Below, one piece after another: positions 34,641 to 45,067 of a stretch of DNA of 64,000 bases. The position numbers were made by a program, and so were the translations under genes. The notes beneath the pieces were generated by a model. The model did no database searches, had not been told where the DNA came from, and worked only from the letters and a program-made list of their open reading frames with translations. The stretch comes from Uloborus plumipes (Eukaryota > Arthropoda > Arachnida > Araneae > Uloboridae). The stretch covers positions 1-64,000 of the forward strand of contig JAXGGA010002820.1 in NCBI GenBank assembly GCA_038373865.1, given 5' to 3'. Each line of letters starts with the position of its first letter. Position 1 is the stretch's first letter.

Positions 34641-35905
34641 TGCCTATATTCTGACCCTATTTGAAAAGACTACAGCAGATAGGCGCTTTTTTGGATTTGG
34701 GAAGGAATAATTTTAGAACTGTTAGCGGGGGAGGATTTTATTTGTTATCTTGAATGAAATTTCCATGTTGAAATAAATGCAAATTGAATACTTCTTTTCT
34801 AGATGATTCGATGATACAAGGTGAAAGAAAGTCATCTACATAAATTTCCGAAGTTTCTTATGTTACACTGAATAAGTCCCGAATTGAATATTTTTATTTT
34901 CAATTGTACTTCGTTTCAGCCGGTGCAAATTATGTTAGAATATTATTTCTTTTCGGCATCTTGATTTTACAGGAAATCTACGACTTGGAATATTTCTAGC
35001 TTTTGATATTTGAGGCTTCCCGTTTTATTAAGGAAGCAATTTTAACTTTTTTTTCTTTGAATTGGTTCGAACAATAAATGAATTTAAAAACTCTTGAACT
35101 TTCGAGACAAGGCAATATTTTCAAGCAGTGGGAATGTATAATCAGACGAGTTTTGGTTATGAAATGTATTAGATGTTCTTTTTTTCTTATTGCATAAACG
35201 CTTGACGAACTTTTTCTTTGCCTAAAAAGAAAAATACTTTCTTCATCAAAGAAATATGTAACGAAAAATGAGCGGATGCAAAGTGTAATTCTAAAAATTA
35301 TGTCAAGTTGTTTCTGATGCACTTTTAAATTGAATTTAATACAGAGCATAAAGTTTTTTTCTTTTGCTTTACGTTTTACTCGTGACTTTGAAAGGGGGCA
35401 ATCGTAACATGAATGCAATGTAAAATTCAAAGGTATACAGAAGATTATTTCATTTACATTGCATTCATAAATTATAGTTCTTTAAGCTTTCAAAAATTCT
35501 GAAAAAATCATAGAATGACCAGATAGAACTGTGAAAACTAAAGAAAACTATCATGTAATTTTCTCCATCTCAAATCTTAACTACTTGAAGTCTTTTCATA
35601 TGAGACTGCTCCTGGTAACGGGAGGCACCATTATTCAAATTTAATATAAAATTAAGAAATAAATTGAATGCGTTTGTGTTTTATTACTAAATGATAACGT
35701 TTTTTAAGATAAATTTTGTCACTAGGAGACACAAAACGCGAAGATTTAAAGAAAAATCAAAAAGACTTATTATCAAAATGGAATTAGAAATTTACGTAAA
35801 CCGGACATATGTCACTTGAACATGCTGAAAGATTAAAGAACAGTTGAGTATATTGTATTATGCTAACTCTGTTACACATTTTCTTAATTCTAATGCAACG
35901 TTTAT
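34641..35905. other. A+T-rich sequence, no supported gene
   Basis: A minus-strand open stretch of 144 codons (34996-35430) is the second-longest frame in the window. It opens with TTG, has its first ATG about 27 codons in, and shows no recognisable domain. It is left as non-coding. Confidence 0.4.
35409..35468. repeat. 16-bp perfect inverted repeat with 28-base loop
   Basis: ATGAATGCAATGTAAA (35409-35424) is mirrored exactly at 35453-35468. The stem is shorter than a typical animal pre-miRNA stem. No function is assigned. Confidence 0.6.
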
Positions 35906-36057
35906 CCTTTTGGATCCGGGCTGTTCATATAGAAATTTTTCTTTCGACCCAGGTAGTACGACAGTTTAACCACAGATTTCTTTTTCATTGAAAAGAGAAT
36001 GTATAAACTGTCGTACCAGACGTACGAAACCTAGGAAATATCCCGGGCTCCAAAGGG
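35906..36057. mobile_element. Small foldback element, termini CCTTTTGGATCCGGG
   Basis: CCTTTTGGATCCGGG at the left is mirrored by CCCGGGCTCCAAAGGG at the right. A second inverted pair lies inside (GTACGACAGTTTA near 35958 and TAAACTGTCGTAC near 36003). About 150 bases, no coding capacity, target duplication not assigned. Confidence 0.5.
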
Positions 36058-36719
36058 TTCGAGTGAAAATTTCAACCCCGTCCTCTAAACTAGACGAGAT
36101 TTATGGTGCAACATGTGTACTGACCGGCTCCTAAAGGTTATAGGAAGTTATGTTACCCTAACTGTAACTTTCAATTAGAAAAGGTCCTGCTAGTAGACCT
36201 AAGAGAAATAAAGTGGTAGTTAAAAAACCAAGGCCGGTTGAACTACCGTTATATTGCACTATGTGGATATTGTATTTAGAAAAATTCAAACGAAATTTAA
36301 GAATTGCAATTGAAAAAAAAACAATGAATGATTATAAAAATATAATCTTTTAAATGTAAAGCAATGACTCCCAGTTCCTAGGTTGTGGTATATTTTTTAG
36401 TAACTTAAATCATGAGCTCTTTTTTTATAAACTACAGGATGAAATTGCACAGTGGAAAAAATTGTGAATAAATAAAAGATAAACAAAAAACAAATTTTTA
36501 ATGTTTCTTAAAATACATTAACCTCAATACAGCATTATAATATTTCTTTCCGAAAAAGCCAGAATGTAGAAAAAATCGCATATAAAAAGCGAAGAAATTT
36601 CCCTCTTATTATTACTATCGAGCAAATAGAACTGAACCACAATCATACTATTAACAACAGACACCTCCAATTTCCTTTCAATCTTCATTTTATTTTCTAT
36701 ATTATCAAAATGTAATCAA
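36058..36719. other. A+T-rich sequence, no recognised gene
   Basis: Nothing specific was recognised beyond a G+C-richer patch at 36060-36240 adjoining the small foldback, which could be an older part of the same repeat. Confidence 0.35.
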
Positions 36720-37130
36720 TTTCACATGAGCTCTTTGATTGTGGGTACGCATAGTTGCACTACGCGTGCAGATATCTGCAACAGCTTTCTTCATCGGTGT
36801 TGTCAAATTTCTTCAGAGCCTCCAACAATAGCTACATGCACCCGCATCTGTTAATGTGAAAAGCGCGTGATAGTGTTGTATAAAAACAGCCATCTGCTTT
36901 ATGATTGCAGTGAATGAGTGATCAGTGAGCAGGTGAAAAGTGGATAACAATACACTTCCCACGTACATATGTGTTTTACAAAGTTTGGTGGCGACGACTG
37001 CATTATGTAAGATAAATGTGTGCTAGGAAGTGACTTACAAATTTCCACACTTTGCGAGGTGCCTGTGAAGAAGTGGAGATTCGGGTAATTGTGCGAAAGT
37101 CGTTAAAGACATAGCGTGGCTAAAGTAGGG
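36720..37130 (+). promoter_or_regulatory. Candidate core promoter within a G+C-richer island
   Basis: TATAAAAA at 36879-36886 lies 30 bases upstream of the A in GCAGTGA (36909), which resembles the arthropod initiator TCAGT. A second CAGT lies at about 36923. The surrounding 400 bases are non-repetitive and richer in G+C than the flanks. No downstream open frame of note follows, so any transcript would be non-coding or would start with a 5' UTR exon; CAG-GTGAAAAG at about 36929 could be a splice donor. These motifs are short and could occur by chance. Confidence 0.2.
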
Positions 37131-39622
37131 TAAATCGTTGGATATTTAAAGTAAGGCGAAGAAAACGCATATAAGCATCATTTTGCGTTTGGATTTGTGC
37201 AATTGACTTGCTAAATAATGCATACAATTCTTTGATGAATTTTGTATGCTTTGGGATTCCATCCAACTAAAAAACTTTGTAGCAATCTCAGAAGAAAAAA
37301 AAATGCTTAGAGTTGTGCATGACACATAAATTACCGCTATTTTCGTGGCATGAAGAAAATATTTCAATGTTTGGTTACACTTTTATACACATCCCAACAA
37401 TACGTTTTCGCATCAAAACCAATATAATACAGCGTCATAGAATTTCAATATCAAATATTACTTGAAGAAAAACATAGATGAATTTTTTCTAGATTTATGC
37501 TTTTTAAATTCTGAATTTGTTTTCATTAATATAATTTTTCCTTTCAAAATCAGAAATAAATCTCCAACACAGAGAAGATTTATCACTTTCAAGAGGACAT
37601 TGTTTTTGCTTTTCCGGAACGAAATGAATGTAAATGTTATCGCAGTTGTTATGCGCAATTATAAATGTTTTAACAGAAATCTAATGTCCTGTTTTTATCA
37701 GACTTCTAAATAGTTTAAAATAAACAATATTCTTAATATTCAATAAATGACAGAGAATTTTCCTTTCCGAACGTATAGTTTTAAGATGATACTTTGTATA
37801 AAATATTTTATAAACCAAGGAAATAAACGCTTTCAAAAAGTTTTTGCTGATTTTTTAATGTTATTAAATGTTTAATTTTTGTTAAGATAGTTTTCTCAAG
37901 AAAATGCACCTATCTCTGCTTAAAAATGCAAAAACCGTACTGAGCAAAAATGATTCAAAATAACTGCTAAGAAGCAAAAGAACACTACTAAACTTATTTT
38001 TTTATTTTTTAATCATAAATTATCGATGTTCTTATTGACATTGAATAAGCTTGTCCCACGTAAATAAATAAATAAGTAAATAAAGAAAGAAAGAAAGAAA
38101 AAAAAGCATGACTTTTCAATTTGTAGTTCGATTAAATGCGAGTGAGGAAGTTTTGTCTTTTAGAAGAAACTTTATCATGAACATTTGCTCAAAAGTCAAT
38201 ACAATAAAAACAATATTTTTTATTAAACTAATCATATATGACATTGCGATATTCGCATGCTATTAGTTTCGCTCCCAGCAACTTAAATTTAGTTCCTTCC
38301 AAAGGTAGGTCGTATTAATATAAAATTAATGCTAAATGAAGAAATATTTAATTTTAGGAAGAGTCAGACGTATTTCTATAATAAGTTCATTTGTTAATGT
38401 AATGATCTTGATTCTAGAACATATGATTATTCTGATCTAAAGAGAAAATAATACCAAGTACGTGGCCAGCCAAATGTGTCTTTTCAGCTAGAAAACCATT
38501 CAAATCATTGTTACCAAATAAGAATGTTGCTCATGAACTGTTCAAATTCTTCTAATCTCCAATTAGTGCTAAATATTTACAGTCGTTGACGAGCCACGTG
38601 GATAAGTTCAGAAACAAGAGAATTTGAGTTATTTCTGAAAACTTATGTTACGCTACAAAAACATTTTTTTTCTGCTAACTAAAGTTTGTGTACGAAGTAA
38701 CTGAACTAATATTAACAACGCAAATTGTTCTCTGCGAAGTTAAAAAGCTGTAGTTACCAGTTGTACTTGTTTCCTAACTGTTTAGGCTGTAGTTAAATCG
38801 CTAGTAATTGTTCATGAACGTCATTAATCGTACTATGTGCATATGTTGTTGCAAAACTTGATAAATATTACAATAAATAAGTCATTAATATAAGAAAATA
38901 TTTATTGACAAGTACATCATCAAAGAAAAAAAAAACTCCATGTTTTTCTTTACTAATAAAACATTATGTAACTATCGTAGTAAATGGATGCAGTATCCCA
39001 TGATGATTATTAAAAACTAGATCTTACAATTTTCCCCCCATACTTCTCACGCAGCAAATATATACATATGGCGGTTGATTGAACTACGTACCGTGCAATG
39101 CTTAGTCAAAGAAAGATTTAATAGTTACGATTTTACGAAACATTATCAGTACGTCTTTTTCTCTCCCAGTTTTTCCAACCCCAATCTTTACTGGGAATGG
39201 TCTAGCTGAAACAGATTGATGAATGCAAATTCCTTGAGATAGCCAAGATTCTCTCATTTTGTCGTCAAGAGTGCTAGCAGGAATGCAGAGTATCGGCATT
39301 TAGTCAAAGCAGCAAAAAACATCTGCAAGTAATGTTTCTCGGAAAAAGTAGTTTTATTGAAACTCTCGCTAAATAAGAGAACATTTCTAATAATGTAAGG
39401 TACAAGAAGTTACAAGTATTTTTGTAGCACATATTCGATCTAAAAAAAAAACATTTTTTTTCTTTGTTTGAAATAATTATCTTAAAACAGGAGAGGGAGA
39501 ATAAAGAAAAAAATAAAACTGACAACTAGAGACGGATTTTATTTGCCATTTAATTTCTAAATAATATATTTTAAAATTCAACAAGGGTCTACCAGAGTCT
39601 AATGAAATTTATTAATAGTTGT
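37131..39622. other. A+T-rich sequence, no recognised gene
   Basis: Overlapping short frames on both strands (for example 37458-37713) are A+T-driven and unrecognisable. Simple sequence occurs near 38063-38105 (AAATA then GAAA units). No repeat boundary was identified. Confidence 0.4.
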
Positions 39623-39655
39623 ACTTTCCTCCAATGTATTCAATTGGAGGAAAGT
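39623..39655. repeat. Perfect 13-bp hairpin with 7-base loop
   Basis: ACTTTCCTCCAAT (39623-39635) and its exact reverse complement (39643-39655) enclose GTATTCA. It looks like a bacterial terminator stem, but the context is eukaryotic and no gene precedes it. Confidence 0.7.
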
Positions 39656-40680
39656 TACCCTCTTCTGAAATTTTATTATGTTTTTAGTACCCTGTTTCAG
39701 AGATAACTGTTTACATTATAGTGCTCATAGCTCATAAGTACAATACAAGTACTCAAACCTGTTTTTATGCGGTGGATAGTGACCGCATAAAAATTCTTTA
39801 AAATAAAGCACAAAACTTCACGAGCAGCAAGGCACTGTAACTCGTCAAGCACTAAAACTAAAATAAAACTCTCCCCCCCCCCTCCTCCTCACAAAACAGG
39901 TTTGAGTGAATAAATCTGGATGCAAGTACGAAAGTATGAATAGGCATTTACTTATCAGTTAACTATGCTAAAGAGCTGTAATTAATTAGCAATTATTTAA
40001 GCAAAAATTATATATCTGTCTATTTCGATAAAATGCCAAATGCGCTAGCTTGAGAGTTAAACTTTGTTGTTTGCGCAACTTTGTTGTTTATGCAAACCAA
40101 AATACTAGTATTTTAAACTTCGAATATCATTACTTTAAAGAACTAATTTTGTTCAACAATGTCAACATTTAAGGGTCACACCGTTGGCTAACACTTGATT
40201 AAAAATTAGTCTTATCGAGTTAATTCTACTGTAAATTTTTAATTTAGACACCAAGAACACAGTAAAATATTTGAAAAAAAAACGCCCCCTTTCCTCCAAT
40301 GTTCTTAACTTTCCAGCACCTCCATTTTTTACTGTATACTGACAATAAGCTCAAGTTTTAATGGCGCATGCTTTAGACCTCATAAAAAGGATCTTCCAAG
40401 TTTTATAAAATGCTATTTAAATTTTATGCTTATATTTCCCTCGAAAATACTTAATAATTGCTCATAACTATTTCGAGTATTTAATTTTGGCTGTTGTGAC
40501 AGCTTAAAGAAATCCCTTGAATTAAAGGTTAAAATTTAAATGGATTTTCTTAAAAAGCTATTGGTTTAAGTCACTCATTTGAAGTCATGGTGCTTAGATC
40601 CCCCTTATGTATAAATTTCTTCTTATCCATTAGTGAATCAAGGTTATGAAATAAAAGCAAAATAAATCAGTGCGTAAGTT
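39656..40680. other. A+T-rich sequence, no recognised gene
   Basis: Nothing gene-like; a C run lies at about 39872-39882. Confidence 0.4.
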
Positions 40681-40960
40681 TATTGCCTCTTAAAAACACT
40701 CATCATTTAAAAGCGGTGCTCATATCTATAGAGCCATCGATTGAAGCACTTTAAGTGCAATCTCTTCTCTCGATGACTTTTTTCCGCTCCACTGAGCGCA
40801 CCGGAAACGCGATGCTTCTAAATTATATTACGAGAACACCGCATTTGTAAATGCTGTTAATTAAATTGCAATTGAAATCATCGGGAGTTTAGAAGTTTAT
40901 GCGATGCCAGACATTAGATGGTGGAAAGAGAAAGGAGAATGAGATAATGCTAACACGAAA
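40681..40960. promoter_or_regulatory. Non-repetitive island with palindromic CACTTTAAGTG
   Basis: Balanced composition with no repeat signature. It contains CACTTTAAGTGCAAT (about 40747), whose AAGTG halves resemble NK-class homeodomain sites, and TTAATTAAATTGCAATTG (about 40858). A possible conserved non-coding element; this rests only on composition and short motifs. Confidence 0.2.
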
Positions 40961-42314
40961 TGAGGACACAAACTTTTGGGTTTGGGTCACAGGAAAAAGG
41001 GAACTAACTATTATGTAGCATAAAGTTTAGTTTCGTTTTTCATTTAAAAAATGATAAATCGATAGGTTTTTAGAATAGATTTGATAGCTGAAACGTTAAA
41101 CTACAACAGAATGCGTGTATACGTATTTTGCTGCCGTTCAGTTTCGCATTTGTTCCCAATCAGAAATATCCAAGTATCCACGAAGGTTAATCGGAAAACA
41201 GGAATAGTTTTAAAAATTAGTCGCAGTCATCGTATATTGTAGTCCAAGCTAGTTTTTGACTAAAGGTATGGCTTGGGGGGAGCACGAGATGAATCATTAA
41301 ATAGGAACACCCCCTGCCTCCACACCATTTTGAGCATTGCGTGTTTGAGCACCCCCCCCCCTCATGTATCAAAACCTTCAAACGTATCAAAACCTTTAAG
41401 ACCAAAATGCAAACTAAATATTTTTTTTTTCAGTTTTTACAAATGGAATGTAATACGTTCAATTAAAATTGCATAAAAATAAAGGAAATCAATTGAACCC
41501 AGAGGTAACGATAGCATAAAATTTTTAGTTTTACCCCAAATGCCACGAATAAAAACAAAACGTATCAAAATTAAATGAATAAAATCAAATTAAGCAAAAT
41601 AACCTAACGTTTTTTCTTACACTTATTAGCAGTTGATGCTTTCAGTTAATTCAATGTAATAGTTATTAGTAACAAATAAAATACCTTGAATTAAAATTTT
41701 GAAACAAAATTAAAAATTTGTATTTACTATTTTTTATAAAACAAAATATTTTATGATTCATATTTATGTATTTATATTTCAAAAATAGGATAAAAAACGA
41801 AAAATCAACAATTCCTTACATAAAATGCAAAGTATTTCGCAGATTTTTAACGCAGGTAATAAAGTGTAAGAATGCCAAACGTTGAGATTCAGCACTTTGT
41901 TAATTTAAAAAAAAAATCTAACCCGTAAAAAGCGTTTGTGCTCGACAGTGGAGCTTAAAAATCTACCATTTTTAGTTTTTTATTTTTTCAAAAGCTTCTC
42001 GAGTTGTGAATTTTCTTTTTATATTTTTCCGACAGTGGGGGGAAAATCTTTAAAATAAGGCTTTATTTATGAAATTTCATGAAGTATAAATGAAGTTTTA
42101 GCATCCCCCTCCCCCCACACACAAAAGTAAAAAATCATGAGAAATAATACCTGATAATATTGTGAAATACCATGATAGACATTTTCGTTTTTTATTTTAC
42201 TGCAACAGCTGTAGTTTAGAACCTTGTAATCAGTTTAGATATTTATTTACGGAAATTGGGATCATAATTTAGCTAAAGGAAATAACGTTTGTTCAAAACG
42301 ACTTTTTTCTGTTA
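40961..42314. other. A+T-rich sequence, no recognised gene
   Basis: No gene was recognised. Runs of G and C occur near 41274 and 41351. Confidence 0.4.
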
Positions 42315-42384
42315 AAGGGGCAATCGAACCTACGAGTTTTGCTTATGTGTACATCGAGTTGACCAATTCGGCTAATGGGCCTCC
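42315..42384 (-). repeat. tRNA-like sequence, probable SINE head or tRNA pseudogene
   Basis: On the minus strand an A-box-like TAGCCGAATTGGTCAACTCG is followed, after about 25 bases, by the B-box-like GGTTCGATTGCCCC. Acceptor pairing is incomplete. No target-site duplication or tail was confirmed. Confidence 0.35.
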
Positions 42385-42461
42385 ATTCTAGGGAGCTGTA
42401 CGTTAACGCAACGCGTAATAAAATATCAAAATTAATTTAAGCCGATGACTATTTTGTTGAA

Positions 42462-42466
<5 letters not shown>

Positions 42467-42530
<64 letters not shown>
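42467..42530. repeat. Poly-A tract followed by AT microsatellite
   Basis: About 30 A residues (42467-42496) run directly into about 17 TA units. Confidence 0.9.
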
Positions 42531-42531
<1 letters not shown>

Positions 42532-42637
42532 TACGATTTACCGATGTAAAAAAAAGTTTTCTTTTCTGATTTTTTCAATGAAACTGTTGTTCAGAATCCA
42601 GCAATGGGTTTAATTCGCATATTTACTGAAACTTGCA

Positions 42638-42708
42638 TCAGAATTTGGCGAAATCACGATCTTCGAATTATCAGCACGCGCTCTATCCAGCAGAACCACT
42701 TGGTTTCT
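42638..42708 (-). repeat. Degenerate tRNA-like sequence
   Basis: On the minus strand TGCTGGATAGAGCGCGTGC resembles a tRNA D arm and A box, with TTCGAAGATCG downstream. The B box is degenerate (GATTTCGCC). Probably an old tRNA pseudogene or SINE remnant. Confidence 0.25.
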
Positions 42709-43814
42709 CTAAAGGAATGCTAAACTTTAAATGAACTCTAAATCGTAAGAAGAAAAAATAAAAATGTTTGAAAAATCTTGCAATAACCTTCTAGACGTAT
42801 ACTGCAATAAAATATTGAACGTTTTTTTTTAAGTATAAAGCTTTAGAGGGAAACATAATATAGAAGCTGTTTCATTTTTTATATTGGGTAAATTATTCGA
42901 AAATTTCGTAAAAAAGGATTAAAATGACATTTGAATAGTTTTAATTGCATTAAAAATTGCTGTGTAATCTGAATGCAACTTTGATTTTTTCCGTGCTTTA
43001 TTTCAAACTTTCAAACATGATGCCATAAAGTAGGAGTACAATAGTCTACGTTTAGTTTTTTAAAATGTGTAGAGCTCACTATCTTAAATTTAAACATTAT
43101 ATATGTTTTTCGGGTAACAAACATTGTTTATCATGAACTTCTAAATAATTCATTTATCTTACATATAAAACATAATAGCATTTCTCAAAAATACATAAAT
43201 AAATAGAATAAAATAAATAAAATAAGTACCGTCCTTAAAATTTAATGAGAATAGTATCCTAATCCTTGGATAATGTAATTTAAACAACTTTTTCGCAATT
43301 ACGTTTTTTTTTTTTTAACAAATCCCTGTTTGTTTTTCGCTACTCGCAGTTCCTCTTATATTAATATTAAATATGAAAAATAAAGTTGGGTAAAATTTAG
43401 CTCAGGTTAAAATATTTAACACAATTTTCGCTTCTTAAGCGCGATTTTTACTTTTTTATGTTTGAAACTCAACGCAAAATCATTAAAAATTCTTATCCAC
43501 TATGTTTCTTCGTAGAGATACAAGTTTGAGGCCAATTCAAATGAGTTTCCTTTAAAAAAAAAAAAAAAAGCGAGAGGAATCAAATTAAAAAATAAAAATA
43601 AAAAAACTGAAAAACTCCTCGTCTAAGCAAACGCTCCTTAACGAGAATGCGAAAAAAAAAAAAAAAAAATCTTTTCCCCAGCCTTTGTGTCACGCCGGCT
43701 TCTCTTGCCGGAAGATACTAATCAATGAAGCATCTTCTCGTTAAAAAAATGTTCCAAGGGGGAGGGGGAAGGATCCCCCAACCACCAGATAACAACCTCT
43801 CATCCAAATTGGTT
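42709..43814. other. A+T-rich sequence, no recognised gene
   Basis: Contains A runs near 43553-43569 and 43651-43669 and a G+C-richer patch at about 43680-43730. No gene was recognised. Confidence 0.4.
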
Positions 43815-44632
43815 GTTGATTGCCGGGTAGTGTGGTTGTGTCTTTAAATTACGACACATCTCACACTTACGAAACCAGGTGTGAACACGCCGAGCGTACT
43901 CTCACGTGGAGGGGAACTGGCTTTTTCACGAAGATTTTTGGATGCTCCAGAGAGGGAAAGAAACAGGATAGGGTACTTATTTTTACATAAGAACTGCTTC
44001 TCCCACTACCTGAACGAAGGTTTCTAAAGTGCAGCTCACATGCATTGTAACGTATGCAAAATTGCAGCTTTGATAAGCGTAATATAAAGTGACCATTATT
44101 TTATAGCTAAAGCTTAATACATCGGGGATTCTCTTCATTAAAAAAGTGACTGACAATTTATTCGCATATGATCTGTTAATATTATAACAATATGTTAATA
44201 CGTTATATTAATATAATGTAATTAACAAAATAAAATAATGTGATAATAATATGTTGATTGCCGGGTAGTGTGGTTGTGCCTTTAAATAACGACAATCTCA
44301 CATTTACGAAACCATGCGTATTCACACGTGAACACGCCGAGCGTACTTTCACGTGGAGGGGAACTGACTTTTTCACGAAGATTTTGGATGCTCCAGACAG
44401 GGGAAGAAACGAGATAGGGTACTTATTTTTATACAAGAAGTGCTTCTCTCACTACATGAGCGAAGTTTTCTGAAGAGCAGCTCATATGCATCGTAACGTA
44501 TGGAAAATATTCCAGCTTTGATATGCGTAATATAAAGTGTTTATTATTTCATAGCTAAAGCTTAATACATTGGGGATTCTCTTCATTAAAAAAGTGAATG
44601 ACAATTTATTCATATATGACCTGTTAATATAT
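43815..44632. repeat. Tandem direct duplication of a ~380-bp segment
   Basis: 43815 to about 44185 and 44253-44632 align throughout with 438-base spacing. Both begin GTTGATTGCCGGGTAGTGTG, share CACGCCGAGCGTACT, ACGTGGAGGGGAACTG and GGGTACTTATTTTTA, and end near CTGTTAATAT. About 65 A+T-rich bases separate them. Copies differ by scattered substitutions and small indels. A CACGTG-bounded inverted motif lies around 44319-44357. Overlapping frames on both strands in copy 2 are not kept open in copy 1. Neither the function nor the source of the segment is recognised. Confidence 0.75.
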
Positions 44633-44749
44633 GTGTGACCGCGCATTACTATACTGCCGTCATAAGAAAGAAAGCCCTTTCTCCAATCTGAAAAAAATAT
44701 GGGAGAAACCAAAAGACACACATTTTAAGCCTTCATAAATGCTATTATA

Positions 44750-45067
44750 GGGTAGACCGACCAGTGAATGAACACCTCGCATTTTCCCCAAAAAATAAGG
44801 TTTTGAAGCAATTTTGTTAGATGAAATAGCAGAAGTAACTCCTTACTACACATTTACAGAAATAAAATGACTAGAAAATGCTGCATTTGTTCACTGGTTG
44901 GGGTGTTCATTCACTAGGTCTGGGTGCTTTTTTTTCGTTCTAACCCCCCATAAAACCTGATGCAGAACCTTCAACTGTCATGTGGCAAATGCTACTATTT
45001 TTTCCGACGCTATGAATTTTTGAAATTAAAAATTCGCCTAAATGTTCATTCATTGACCTGTCTACCC
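44750..45067. mobile_element. TA-flanked 318-bp MITE
   Basis: The terminus GGGTAGACCGACCAGTGAA and, from the right, GGGTAGACAGGTCAATGAA are inverted homologues. TA flanks both ends (44748-44749 and 45068-45069). It has no coding capacity. A longer copy of the same family lies at 2624-3139. Confidence 0.8.

Noticed and set aside
34996..35430. 144-codon minus-strand open frame
   Set aside because: It opens with TTG, its first ATG is about 27 codons in, composition is A+T-driven and there is no recognisable motif; a frame this long can arise by chance in 64 kb scanned on six frames.
39623..39655. Rho-independent terminator
   Set aside because: A perfect hairpin, but eukaryotic context and no gene upstream.
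42638..42708. Working tRNA
   Set aside because: The B box is degenerate and acceptor pairing is absent.
44203..44473. Overlapping frames on both strands in the duplicated segment
   Set aside because: They are not kept open in the sister copy at 43815-44185 and have no recognisable motif.
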